IMG/VR virus record: IMGVR_UViG_3300032294_000353
Span: 1 to 37,105 of that record
Origin: a virus
Length of the DNA stretch: 37,105 bases
Direction: 5' to 3' (one strand)
Numbering within the stretch: the stretch's first letter is position 1; the number at the start of each line of letters is the position of its first letter. The notes below the pieces were generated by a model. The model saw only the letters and a list, made by a program, of their open reading frames with translations, was not told the origin of the DNA and did not search any database. The translations under genes and the position numbers were made by a program. Shown piece by piece: positions 6,368-13,952 of this stretch.

Positions 6368-8119
6368 ATGGGTTTGGCAGCAGCAGCAGCTATAACAGCA
6401 ACAGCCGCGGTTGGCGGTGCTGTAGTCGCCGGCAAAGCATCTAAAAAAGCGGCGGACACACAAGCAAAAGCTGCTACGGATGCAGCAGCATCGCAAGAGC
6501 GCGCGGCGGCGCTGGCGATAGAGGCCCAAAGGACTGGCACTGCTGAAGCCGTCGCAGCAGCAAAAGAAGCTGCAAAGGTAGCGCAGACCGCGCAGGACGC
6601 GGCTAACAAAGCAGCGCAGGATTTTGCGCGGGCTGAGTATGAAGAAACGCGCGGCGAATTTGATAAAGGTTTTACTGGCGCTGAGAGCGCATACGGTAAA
6701 GCCTTTGGCGGCGCGCAAGACGCATACACTCAGGCGTATGGACAGGCCCAAGGCGCATACGACCGCTCTTACGATGCGTCGCAAGGTGCGTATGATACAG
6801 GGTTCACCGGCGCGCAGACCGCTTACGACACAGGGTTTGGCGGCGCGCAGACCGCTTACGATACGGCGTTCGGCGGCGCTCAAGAGGCGTACAACCGTGC
6901 GGCTGCCGATGCTCAAGCCGCGTATGACAGGTCATTCGGCGGCGCTCAAACTGCATTTGACCAAGCGTACCAGCGGCAAGAAGGCTTTCAACAGCCGTAT
7001 ATCCAAAGCGGCCTAACCGCCCAAGACCAGATTATGCAGCTTATGGGCCTCGGCGGCGACAGGAACGCCGCTGATTTCGGCCAGTACGCTAAGGCTTTTG
7101 GCACAGAACAGTTTGAGCAAGACCCCGGCTATGCTTTCCGTCAAGCGGAAGGCATGAAGGCGCTTGAGCGCAGCGCATCTGCGCGTGGTGGTCTTATGTC
7201 CGGCGGTGCCTTGAAAGGTATCCAGCGTTTCGGCCAAGACTTAGCCAGCCAAGAATTTGGCAACGCATTTAACCGCTATCAGACTGAGCGCGCCGCGCGT
7301 CTTGGTACGCTGGGCAGCTTAACGGGCGCAGGCCAATCGGCGTCAAATAACATGAGCAACTTTGCTGGGCAGTACGGCGCGCAAACCGCCGGAAACACTT
7401 TAGGGCTTGGTCAAGCAACTGCTCAAAATGCGCTGGGGCTAGGGCAGGCGACCGCGCAGAACCGGCTCGGCCTTGGGCAAGCAACTGCACAGAACCGTTT
7501 GGGTCTTGGGCAGGCTACCGCAGGGAACGCCCTTGCGCGCAGCCAGATGACCGCGCAGAACGCACTGAACCGCGGCGAAGCTACCGCTGCAACATCTTTA
7601 GGTCTTGGTCAGGCAACCGCAGGAACTAATTTGGGTCTGGGTCAGGCGATGGCAGGGACTGCGCTCGGACGCGGAAACGCTATGGCCGGCAACGCAGCCA
7701 ACTATTACGGCAATCAAAGCAATCTTGCGCTGGCCCAAGGCCAGAACACTGCACAAAACGCGTACAACGTCGCACAGGCGCAGCAGCAGGGTGCCATGAA
7801 CTTGGCAAATGCTGCTTCGCAAGGCGCGTACAATGTTGGCAACGCGCAAGCCACAGGCGCCATAAACGCAGGACAAGCCCGTGCGTCGGGCTACATCGGT
7901 CAAGCCAACGCCATAACAAACGCTATGGGGCAGATAGGTAACTTTGCAGCGCAAGCACCTATGAACAACGCCATGATGGCCTACTATAGAAATAACATTC
8001 CTCCTGCGCCGGGGGCCGCGCGCACCACTGCGGCGGCACCGTCAATGGTTATGCAGCAGCCTGTTTTCGGGTATGACCCCTACACTGGGCGCAGTGCCAA
8101 CTACCTAACAAACACGTAA
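6368..8119 (+). CDS. Ejection-type virion protein with two 11-residue repeat arrays
   Basis: The 583-residue protein sits where P22 encodes ejection protein gp7. It begins with an Ala-rich, weakly hydrophobic segment and a long Ala/Lys helix. Residues 104-202 hold nine 11-residue repeats of the form GAQTAYDTGFG. A globular region follows (about 205-330), including GYAFRQAEGMKALERSASAR, typical of phage DNA-transfer proteins. Residues 345-443 hold nine further 11-residue repeats (LGLGQATAQNR type), and an Ala/Gln/Asn-rich tail ends the protein. Eleven-residue periodicity fits long helical bundles. The role in passing DNA through the envelope is inferred from synteny and composition. GAAGGAAG precedes the start. 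Confidence 0.82.
   Translation: MGLAAAAAITATAAVGGAVVAGKASKKAADTQAKAATDAAASQERAAALAIEAQRTGTAEAVAAAKEAAKVAQTAQDAANKAAQDFARAEYEETRGEFDKGFTGAESAYGKAFGGAQDAYTQAYGQAQGAYDRSYDASQGAYDTGFTGAQTAYDTGFGGAQTAYDTAFGGAQEAYNRAAADAQAAYDRSFGGAQTAFDQAYQRQEGFQQPYIQSGLTAQDQIMQLMGLGGDRNAADFGQYAKAFGTEQFEQDPGYAFRQAEGMKALERSASARGGLMSGGALKGIQRFGQDLASQEFGNAFNRYQTERAARLGTLGSLTGAGQSASNNMSNFAGQYGAQTAGNTLGLGQATAQNALGLGQATAQNRLGLGQATAQNRLGLGQATAGNALARSQMTAQNALNRGEATAATSLGLGQATAGTNLGLGQAMAGTALGRGNAMAGNAANYYGNQSNLALAQGQNTAQNAYNVAQAQQQGAMNLANAASQGAYNVGNAQATGAINAGQARASGYIGQANAITNAMGQIGNFAAQAPMNNAMMAYYRNNIPPAPGAARTTAAAPSMVMQQPVFGYDPYTGRSANYLTNT
6677..6973 (+). repeat. Nine coding 33-bp repeats, GAQ-AYD type
   Basis: In the ejection-type gene, nine consecutive 11-codon units share G/A-A-x-x-A-Y/F-D/G/T/N-x-x-x-x. 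The centre units (GAQTAYDTGFG, GAQTAYDTAFG) are nearly identical and the flanking ones have diverged, as expected of an old expansion. Confidence 0.85.
7400..7696 (+). repeat. Nine coding 33-bp repeats, LGLGQATAQNR type
   Basis: A second 11-codon array in the same gene with consensus LGLGQATAQNR. Units 1-4, 7 and 8 are close copies; units 5, 6 and 9 are divergent. The period matches the first array although the sequence is unrelated. Confidence 0.85.
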
Positions 8120-8131
8120 AGGTGTAATCGC

Positions 8132-10012
8132 ATGGCAAACCAAATGATAGCCCTTCAATCGCGCGGTCCACAGCTTACCGATCCGTCGAAGCTGACCGCG
8201 CAGTACGCGAACATGATGAACATGGCGTCGCAACAGCGCGCGTCACAGCTTCAGGCTGACCGCACGCGTCAGGAAATGGAATATGCCAAGGCAGCCGAAG
8301 GGCGTGCCGTTGCGGGTGAAGGCCGCGCGGCGGAAAAGTTCAGCTTGGAACAGTCAACAGCGTTAGTGTCGGCGCTAGGTACAGGTTTGGTAGGTATATT
8401 ACGCGACCCCAGCGACGCGACCATAGGTCAAGTAGGCCAAACTTTTGCTAGTGTTGGCATGGACCCTGAAAAATTTGGTCCTCTACTAAAACAGATACAA
8501 GAAATACCCGACGCAAACGACCGTAAACTGTTTGCGCTGCAATTCATTTCGCAGTCGGAAACGGCGCGAGGCGCGCTTAAGTACGTCATGCCTGAAGTGA
8601 AGGAGTCAAAGGTAGGCGACGCTACGGTATTTACAGACCAAAACCCTAACTCAGCTAACTTCGGCCAAGAACTGTTCCGGTTCACTGTAGCGCCAGAACC
8701 AGTTAAACTGAACCAATCGGTTGTTGGTTCGACTGTAATGAACACAAATCCGGTTACAGGTGTATCATCCGAAGCGACTATTGGCGACCCAACTCAAGGT
8801 GCAAACCTTCCCGCGCGCGAGCCTATGTATTCTCGTTCCAACGTTACGTCGCCTTACGCCGTCGGCGGGGGCACAGGTGCAAACATAACTCAGCCGCCTG
8901 TTGCGCCGCCAGCGCAAGCTGTCGGGATACCTGTCGGCGGGTCACGCGGCTCGCCGGGGCGAGGTAACACTGCTGACGTTGTGTATGGGTTCGGCGCATA
9001 TGGTTCGCCAGACAAACCTCTTAGCACAATGCCTATCGGCGAAGTTCAGCGATTTCAGCGTCAACTTATTGATAAAACGCGCGGTAAAGTCGGCGCCGGT
9101 CCTGATAAGGGAACTGGTGCTGTCGGTACGTACCAATTTACCTATGGAACGCTTAAAGATTACGCACCAAAGGTTCTTGGGCCTAACTGGCGTAACACAC
9201 CCTTCACCCCAGACGTTCAAGAGCAGCTTGCAAAGGCGCTGTATGAAGATGTCAGGGGCGGCGATCTTAAAAAGACTTGGGCAGGCCTACCTAGCAACCG
9301 TCCGGGGCAGTACGCAAACGTGCCTTGGGAGCAAGTCCGCGATAAGATTATTCAAGTCGAAAGCGCGGGCGGCGGTAATCGCCGGGCGCCTACAGGTGGC
9401 GCAGGCACAGGCGCGCCAAAAACTGTTTCGCAAGCCATTACCGAAAAAGAGAAGGCGCGTACTTTTAATAAATTTGTTGATGTTACAGGCTTCGACTTTA
9501 AGACAGGTAAGGACCCCGTTGCCGATCTGATTAAACAATCCACCGGCGGCGGCGGCGAAAAACTTGGCGCGGATATAATGGCTTTCATACCTGAAAGCAT
9601 GGGCGGCGGCGGTACGAAGGGTATGGACGCCATCGGCGCGCTTAACGTCATTACCAGTGATTTAACATTGACTCTGGTGCCAGAAGGCAAACTGAGCGCA
9701 GGCACATCCAACGAAGACCGTAAAGTGTACGAGCGGTTGGTGGGCGACATAAACAACCCTGCGCTTCCTCGCAGCACGCGCTTATCTGCATGGAACCAGC
9801 TTAAAGTAAGAATGTCACGCCTTGGCGGCGTAACAATGCCAAAAGCAGCTACGCCCACTGACAACAAACCAAAAGCCACGCCAACTGGCGGGTCGCAAGG
9901 CAAAGGTAAAGCGGATAACATCCCAACTTTAACAGCAGCGCAAGTCCGCGCTAACCCTAACATTAAACGTTGGCGCCGTGCGGACAACGGAGAGATTATG
10001 GTGCGTCGATGA
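8132..10012 (+). CDS. Ejection-type virion protein with lysozyme-like domain
   Basis: The 626-residue protein sits in the P22 gp20 position. Residues 1-270 are helical and polar with low-complexity Pro/Gly/Gln linkers. Residues about 280-412 look like a lysozyme-superfamily peptidoglycan hydrolase of phage virions: YGFGAYGSPDKPLSTMPIGE, then KGTGAVGTYQFTYGTLKDYA, then PWEQVRDKIIQVES. The C-terminal third is Gly/Pro/Lys-rich and ends in basic residues (IKRWRRADNGEIMVRR). The likely role is local cell-wall opening during genome entry, inferred from the domain and its neighbours. The last codons overlap the next gene (ATGA at 10009-10012). Confidence 0.82.
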   Translation: MANQMIALQSRGPQLTDPSKLTAQYANMMNMASQQRASQLQADRTRQEMEYAKAAEGRAVAGEGRAAEKFSLEQSTALVSALGTGLVGILRDPSDATIGQVGQTFASVGMDPEKFGPLLKQIQEIPDANDRKLFALQFISQSETARGALKYVMPEVKESKVGDATVFTDQNPNSANFGQELFRFTVAPEPVKLNQSVVGSTVMNTNPVTGVSSEATIGDPTQGANLPAREPMYSRSNVTSPYAVGGGTGANITQPPVAPPAQAVGIPVGGSRGSPGRGNTADVVYGFGAYGSPDKPLSTMPIGEVQRFQRQLIDKTRGKVGAGPDKGTGAVGTYQFTYGTLKDYAPKVLGPNWRNTPFTPDVQEQLAKALYEDVRGGDLKKTWAGLPSNRPGQYANVPWEQVRDKIIQVESAGGGNRRAPTGGAGTGAPKTVSQAITEKEKARTFNKFVDVTGFDFKTGKDPVADLIKQSTGGGGEKLGADIMAFIPESMGGGGTKGMDAIGALNVITSDLTLTLVPEGKLSAGTSNEDRKVYERLVGDINNPALPRSTRLSAWNQLKVRMSRLGGVTMPKAATPTDNKPKATPTGGSQGKGKADNIPTLTAAQVRANPNIKRWRRADNGEIMVRR

Positions 10013-11748
10013 AACAGAACGACCCTTACGCCGGCTTAGGTACTTACGAACAGATAGACGTAGACCCATACGAAGGTTTGGGTACCGTTGAAATAAGAAC
10101 ACCAGTCAAACCGCCGCGCACGGACGCAGCGAAATACGCTGAAATTACCACGGGCGTACTGGCGCCATATGCAACGGCAGCGTTAGCTGGCGGCGCTGTT
10201 GGCGGTACTGTCGTACCTGCCCTCGGCGCTATCCCCGGCGCGGCAGGCGGCGTATTGTCGCTAGGTGTCGCCGATCTTGGCACAGCATTATACAACTTGG
10301 GTGGATCGCTGTTCGGCGCTGAAAGTGTCAAGCTACCTTCGCAGACTATCCGCGAAGGTTATGAAAGCATCGGCATCGGAAGCCGTCCAGAGACGCCTGG
10401 GCAGCAAGTTTACAACGACGTGTTGGAAGCTGGTACCGGCGCTTTTAGCCAAGGCAAAGCCGCGCAAAACTTGTTTAAAACAGGGTCGCAGCCAGCCCAA
10501 AACTTCATGCGCGAGATGGGCAAAAACATTCGTGGGCAGACAGTCGCAGGCGCAGCCGCAGGCGGCGCACCATCCGTTGCGTCTAACTACCTCGGCGTAG
10601 AAAATCCGTATGCGTTGGCAGGGCTTTCTTTAGCCGCCGGTGCTACTGGTGGTAAAGTTGCGACGCCTAAGACACCAATTATCCCTTCAAGCGTTTTAAA
10701 AAGCGAAGCGGATGATTTCTTCAAGCAAATGCGGGATGAGGGCGTTAATGTTTCACCGCAAGCAATGACTGATTTGGTCCCCCAAGTTCGCACAAAAATA
10801 AAAGATTTGCCATACGACCCTGATAATGACCTTGTAGTCAATCAAGCATTAGAGATGCTTAATGTAAAAGCGGGCAAACCAATATCGTTTGATATGCTGG
10901 ATAAACTTAGGCGGAAAATACGCGACCTTCCATACAGCAAAAGCGGATCAACAAGCGTCGATAGTGAAGAGCGCGCTGTGATTGCGGCGATTGATGACGC
11001 GATAGACGATTACATGGATAATTTAACGCCAGCACAAACAACGTCTGGCGATGCTAACTTTGCAAATGAGCTACTCACAAAAGGGCGGACCGTCCGCGGA
11101 CGCAGCTACCAAACAGACACGCTTGAAACGGCCATCGCAAGAGCGACCGACGCGTCATCGGCGCTGGATGCTACTAAGTCATATCCAAAAGCGTTGCGGG
11201 ATGAGTTCCGTAATATATATAAAAACAAGCGTGTATTGGCAAAGTTTGACAAACAAACACAGGGCCTAATCAAACAGGTTGCCGAAGGAACTGCCACGCA
11301 AAAGGTTTTAATGGGGCTTGGAAAGCTGGCCCCTAGCGCCCGCCAATTGGCATCGCAGTTACCGCAATATGGCCTCGGCTATAGCGGAATGAGTATGTTA
11401 AGCCCTACTATGGCAACTATTGTAGGCGGCGTGCAAGCCACTGGCGCTGCCTCAAGAGGCGTTGCAAACCAGATGACAAAGGGTCAGGTAAACCGCGCGG
11501 TAGCAAACGCAGGGCAGCCCGGTGCTGGCGTAAAGCCGTCTACGCGTAATGCTATGGCGCAAACAGCGCAGCAAACAGTACTGGCGCAAGAAAGGGCTAG
11601 AATAGCAGCGGAATTTGGTTTCCCTGAAATATCGCCTGACTCCGGTGAGCCGCTGGTAGACATTGGTTTTGCAGAAGGACAACCCTACCCAATGTACGGC
11701 ACCGTATCCCGCGGGTTATTTCAAAATGTTAACAGTATGAGACGCTAA
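10009..11748 (+). CDS. Ejection-type virion protein, P22 gp16 position
   Basis: The start is placed at ATG 10009 (MKQNDPYAGLGTYEQIDVDP), which overlaps the previous stop as ATGA, not at an upstream in-frame ATG that would lengthen the overlap. The 579-residue product repeats a short motif at its N-terminus (DPYAGLGTYE, DPYEGLGTVE). A Gly/Ala-rich hydrophobic segment at about 48-90 could insert in membranes. Predominantly helical sequence follows. P22 gp16 (609 residues) occupies the same place and forms membrane pores. Homology is not obvious, so the role rests on synteny, size and the amphipathic composition. Confidence 0.8.
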   Translation: MKQNDPYAGLGTYEQIDVDPYEGLGTVEIRTPVKPPRTDAAKYAEITTGVLAPYATAALAGGAVGGTVVPALGAIPGAAGGVLSLGVADLGTALYNLGGSLFGAESVKLPSQTIREGYESIGIGSRPETPGQQVYNDVLEAGTGAFSQGKAAQNLFKTGSQPAQNFMREMGKNIRGQTVAGAAAGGAPSVASNYLGVENPYALAGLSLAAGATGGKVATPKTPIIPSSVLKSEADDFFKQMRDEGVNVSPQAMTDLVPQVRTKIKDLPYDPDNDLVVNQALEMLNVKAGKPISFDMLDKLRRKIRDLPYSKSGSTSVDSEERAVIAAIDDAIDDYMDNLTPAQTTSGDANFANELLTKGRTVRGRSYQTDTLETAIARATDASSALDATKSYPKALRDEFRNIYKNKRVLAKFDKQTQGLIKQVAEGTATQKVLMGLGKLAPSARQLASQLPQYGLGYSGMSMLSPTMATIVGGVQATGAASRGVANQMTKGQVNRAVANAGQPGAGVKPSTRNAMAQTAQQTVLAQERARIAAEFGFPEISPDSGEPLVDIGFAEGQPYPMYGTVSRGLFQNVNSMRR

Positions 11749-11750
11749 CA

Positions 11751-11930
11751 ATGGCTAGTATCGACGAAACCCAAGCGCAGCTTAACACGCACGAACAAGT
11801 CTGCGCGTTCCGGTACGAAAGTATCTGTGCGCGGATGAAGCGCATTGAAAGCGTTGGCATGACTGCGGCGGGGACGATCATTATGCTGTTGATTGGCATA
11901 TTGTTAAGCGTGCTGCAAAAGGGCGTCTAA
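11751..11930 (+). CDS. Small membrane protein with N-terminal coiled coil, XhlA-like layout
   Basis: The 59-residue product starts MASIDETQAQLNTHEQVCAF. A polar helical first half (to about residue 33) is followed by one membrane helix (TAAGTIIMLLIGILLSVLQ) and a short Lys end. This layout resembles haemolysin XhlA-type lysis accessory proteins, which modify holin action, but the sequence match is not clear. It is the first gene of the presumed lysis cassette and begins 2 bases after the last ejection gene. Confidence 0.8.
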   Translation: MASIDETQAQLNTHEQVCAFRYESICARMKRIESVGMTAAGTIIMLLIGILLSVLQKGV

Positions 11931-11939
11931 GGAAGTCGT

Positions 11940-12131
11940 ATGCGTGTAGTCAGTCTACTACTGGCGATGCTGGTGCTGGCGGGCTGCCAAGACCGCTACC
12001 GCTACGACTGCCAAGACCCCGCGAACTGGCAGGACGAACTCTGCAAGAAGCCGCGCTGCATCGCTATGGGCTACTGCACCGAATGGCTGATAAACACAGG
12101 CGAAGAAGAAGAAGAGCATGAAGCCCACTAG
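11940..12131 (+). CDS. Small cysteine-rich lipoprotein, possible spanin-type lysis factor
   Basis: The 63-residue product has a signal peptide ending in a lipobox (LVLAGC, Cys16). The mature chain carries further cysteines (YDCQDP, ELCKKPRCIAMGYC) and an acidic C-terminus. Gln after the lipidated Cys fits sorting to the outer membrane. Similar short lipoproteins with a C-N-W-C-P-C pattern occur in other uncultured phages. Its place in the lysis cassette makes an Rz1-like or surface-exclusion role possible, but no Rz partner is evident. It overlaps the next gene by 14 bases. Confidence 0.8.
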   Translation: MRVVSLLLAMLVLAGCQDRYRYDCQDPANWQDELCKKPRCIAMGYCTEWLINTGEEEEEHEAH

Positions 12132-12396
12132 CGAATGGTCGCCAGAAGAACTGCTGCGGTTCATCGTCGGTATCGTCCTGTCGCTGACGTTGACGTTCAT
12201 TGTTGCGACCGTGCTATACTCATTGGTGTTTGTGTCGCAGCCGATGGAGGGGCAGTCGCCCAACGACGCTGAGTTTTTCAAGTTGATTAACCCGATAGCG
12301 ACGTTCATTGTCGGCGCGTTGGCCGGCCTCATGGCGGGGCAGGGCAGCGGGGCCATGCAAAAGAAGAAGGATAAAGAAGATGAGCTTCCTGAGTAG
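12118..12396 (+). CDS. Holin-like membrane protein A (two membrane helices)
   Basis: The 92-residue protein has two predicted membrane helices: FIVGIVLSLTLTFIVATVLY (about 16-35) and the region around INPIATFIVGALAGLMAG (about 60-80). It ends in a charged tail (KKKDKEDELPE). Size, topology and position just before the endolysin fit a class II-type holin or antiholin. The second helix closely resembles that of the next gene (NPAFQTIIGAFVGLLGG), so the two appear to be paralogues. The gene starts inside the lipoprotein gene and overlaps the next by 17 bases. Confidence 0.78.
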   Translation: MKPTSEWSPEELLRFIVGIVLSLTLTFIVATVLYSLVFVSQPMEGQSPNDAEFFKLINPIATFIVGALAGLMAGQGSGAMQKKKDKEDELPE

Positions 12397-12847
12397 TTTT
12401 GAAAGCAAGAGCGATGGCGTCAACGACACCGTTGAGTTTGTCGTGCGTGTGGCAATCGTCACGCTGTCGGCAGTTATCCTTGTCGTTGTGCTGGCGCTTG
12501 TCGCCGGTCTGTTCATGCCAAACGATGTCGTGGACAGCGTTGCCATCCTTGAGATGGTCAACCCCGCTTTTCAAACAATCATTGGCGCGTTCGTCGGGTT
12601 GCTGGGCGGCCTGAGCCTTAACGCCAACGCCCGCGACAAAGAACCAGAGCCAGAAGCGCCTGCGCCAGAAGAGCCAAAGGCGTATGATGATCCGCAAGGC
12701 ACTGTCTTTATCGACACGCCCGAAGATGACGATGACGACGACATGGAGCCGTGGGAGAAGTACCGCAACGACCTGCGCTATGACGCCAACGGCGACGGCG
12801 TAGTTGACGCAGATGATTTTCCTGATTGGCGGAGTGCAGGCAAATGA
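12380..12847 (+). CDS. Holin-like membrane protein B with acidic tail and EF-hand-like loop
   Basis: The start is placed at ATG 12380 (MSFLSSFESKSDGVNDTVEF), inside the previous gene and preceded by AAGAAG. The 155-residue protein has two membrane helices (about 20-45 and 60-80) similar to holin-like protein A. Then comes a Pro/Glu-rich linker, an acidic run (EDDDDDDMEPW), and the calcium-loop sequence DANGDGVVDADD near residues 136-147, which matches the canonical 12-residue EF-hand pattern with acidic or amide residues at 1, 3, 5, 9 and 12. Only one loop is present, as in dockerin-like half sites. It may be a calcium-sensitive lysis regulator; this is inference. Confidence 0.78.
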   Translation: MSFLSSFESKSDGVNDTVEFVVRVAIVTLSAVILVVVLALVAGLFMPNDVVDSVAILEMVNPAFQTIIGAFVGLLGGLSLNANARDKEPEPEAPAPEEPKAYDDPQGTVFIDTPEDDDDDDMEPWEKYRNDLRYDANGDGVVDADDFPDWRSAGK

Positions 12848-13458
12848 GCTTAATTAATCTTCAAAGTAAATGTGGGTGTCATGCAGATGGTGCGTTCGGT
12901 CCGGGTACTTGTAAGACGGCTGCGGCTTTTTATAAACTATCACCTAATCGGGCTGCACATTTCTTTGCTCAAACGGCGCATGAAAGCGGCAACTTCAAAG
13001 CGTTCAGCGAGAACCTGAACTATAGCGCGAAAGGTCTGCGCGGCATCTTTGGGAAGTATTTTCCGACCGACGCACTGGCACGCGCTTACGAGCGTAAGCC
13101 TGAGAAGATTGCCAACCGCGTCTACGCCAACCGCATGGGTAATGGCGACGAAGCGTCAGGCGACGGTTGGAAATACCGGGGGCGGGGTCCGCTCCAACTC
13201 ACCGGCAAGAACAACTACCGCGCATTCGGCAAGTACATCGGGCGCGAACAAGAGATTTTGGACAACCCAGACCTTGTCGCTACCGAACTCGGCTTTGAAA
13301 GCGCGCTATGGTTCTTCGACGCGAACAAGCTGTGGTCAATCTGCGACCAAGGCATCAACGACGCCACCATTCTGGCGCTCACTAAGCGGATCAACGGCGG
13401 CACGCATGGCCTCGACGACCGCAAACTGAAAACCAAGAAATATGCTTCTTGGCTGTAA
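12844..13458 (+). CDS. Endolysin, GH19 chitinase-fold muramidase
   Basis: The start ATG 12844 overlaps the previous stop (ATGA). The 204-residue protein begins with a short motif like a peptidoglycan-binding repeat (CGCHADGAFGPGTCK) and then has a glycoside hydrolase family 19 domain. TAHESGNF carries the likely catalytic acid Glu47, SENLNY the likely second acid Glu56, and YRGRGPLQLTGKNNY the characteristic substrate-binding segment. Such enzymes cleave the glycan strands of peptidoglycan in phages of Gram-negative hosts. There is no signal peptide, so release should depend on the holin-like proteins just upstream. Confidence 0.93.
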   Translation: MSLINLQSKCGCHADGAFGPGTCKTAAAFYKLSPNRAAHFFAQTAHESGNFKAFSENLNYSAKGLRGIFGKYFPTDALARAYERKPEKIANRVYANRMGNGDEASGDGWKYRGRGPLQLTGKNNYRAFGKYIGREQEILDNPDLVATELGFESALWFFDANKLWSICDQGINDATILALTKRINGGTHGLDDRKLKTKKYASWL

Positions 13459-13468
13459 GGAGAGTAAC

Positions 13469-13636
13469 ATGAACTTAAAGAACCTTATCACGAAGATTGC
13501 CGTGAAAGAAGTTGCCGGCAAAATCCTGCCGATGACTGACGCACCGAAGCCCGCGCTCGGCTGGAAAGCCAAGCTGGCTGGCGCGCTTGCCATCATCGGC
13601 GCGGCAGCTACGGCACTGTCGCAATATCTCGCTTAG
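13469..13636 (+). CDS. Small membrane protein after endolysin
   Basis: The 55-residue product (MNLKNLITKIAVKEVAGKIL...) starts at ATG 13469 with AGGAGA 7 bases upstream. A basic amphipathic first half is followed by a hydrophobic helix (LAGALAIIGAAATALSQYLA) at the C-terminus. It is the last gene of the rightward late block and its stop codon overlaps the stop of the convergent gene at 13633. A lysis accessory role is likely from position. Confidence 0.75.
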   Translation: MNLKNLITKIAVKEVAGKILPMTDAPKPALGWKAKLAGALAIIGAAATALSQYLA

Positions 13637-13764
13637 GTTCGCCTAGCCATCATACGCCCGATCAGTATAACCATCGGGCCTAAGTCTTCAGGTGATTGCC
13701 CTGCCTTGAGCATGGCAATCACCATTTCTAATGCTTCAGCGGTCGCCGCTGCATGGTCTGTCAT
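13633..13764 (-). CDS. 43-residue protein of unknown function
   Basis: This short frame reads MTDHAAATAEALEMVIAMLK and ends GRMMARRT. Its start overlaps the previous leftward stop as ATGA (13761-13764), the coupling used throughout this genome, which is the main support. The product is mostly helical and has no membrane segment. Two inverted repeats (13656-13679 and 13691-13723) lie inside it. It is the last gene of the leftward helicase block. Confidence 0.65.
   Translation of the reverse strand: MTDHAAATAEALEMVIAMLKAGQSPEDLGPMVILIGRMMARRT
13656..13679. repeat. Inverted repeat at convergent gene ends
   Basis: GCCCGAT (656-662 of this kilobase) pairs with ATCGGGC (673-679) across a 10-base loop. 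It lies 20 bases past the last rightward late gene and could slow or end converging transcripts. No T run follows on either strand. Confidence 0.5.
13691..13723. repeat. Second inverted repeat at convergent gene ends
   Basis: A perfect 10-bp inverted repeat, GGTGATTGCC at 13691-13700 and GGCAATCACC at 13714-13723, with a 13-base loop. Together with the one at 13656 it gives two consecutive hairpins where late rightward and leftward transcripts meet. Confidence 0.55.
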
Positions 13765-13952
13765 TTCTTCAGGCCTTTCAAAAGTTCGCCGCGCTCCCGC
13801 GCCGTCCGCAGCGCAGAGTACCGCTGGTGCAGTCGCCGGGCGAGGGCGGGGCGCTTGTGTGTCTTCAGTTCCGCGTCCAACGCGGCCTTCAGTTCGTCTT
13901 CCGTAAGGTCGGACAGCACGGCAATCATCGACCGCCAGTTTAGTTTACTCAT
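13761..13952 (-). CDS. Small helical phage protein next to SNF2 helicase
   Basis: The 63-residue product starts MSKLNWRSMIAVLSDLTEDE and is predicted to be all helical and basic (HKRPALARRLHQRYSALRTA). Similar short proteins with a LTEDEL...LARRLHQR pattern often accompany phage helicase genes, from memory of such neighbourhoods. It overlaps the helicase stop by 8 bases and is coupled to the 43-residue gene after it. It may bind DNA or the helicase; no function is established. Confidence 0.75.
   Translation of the reverse strand: MSKLNWRSMIAVLSDLTEDELKAALDAELKTHKRPALARRLHQRYSALRTARERGELLKGLKK

Noticed and set aside
6221-6916. 231-codon leftward Cys/Arg-rich frame
   Set aside because: It is antisense to Ala-rich helix codons of the ejection protein and the end of the sulfotransferase-like gene.
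6677-7696. Possible CRISPR or tandem non-coding repeats
   Set aside because: The 33-bp units keep frame perfectly, show protein-level conservation and lie inside a long gene.
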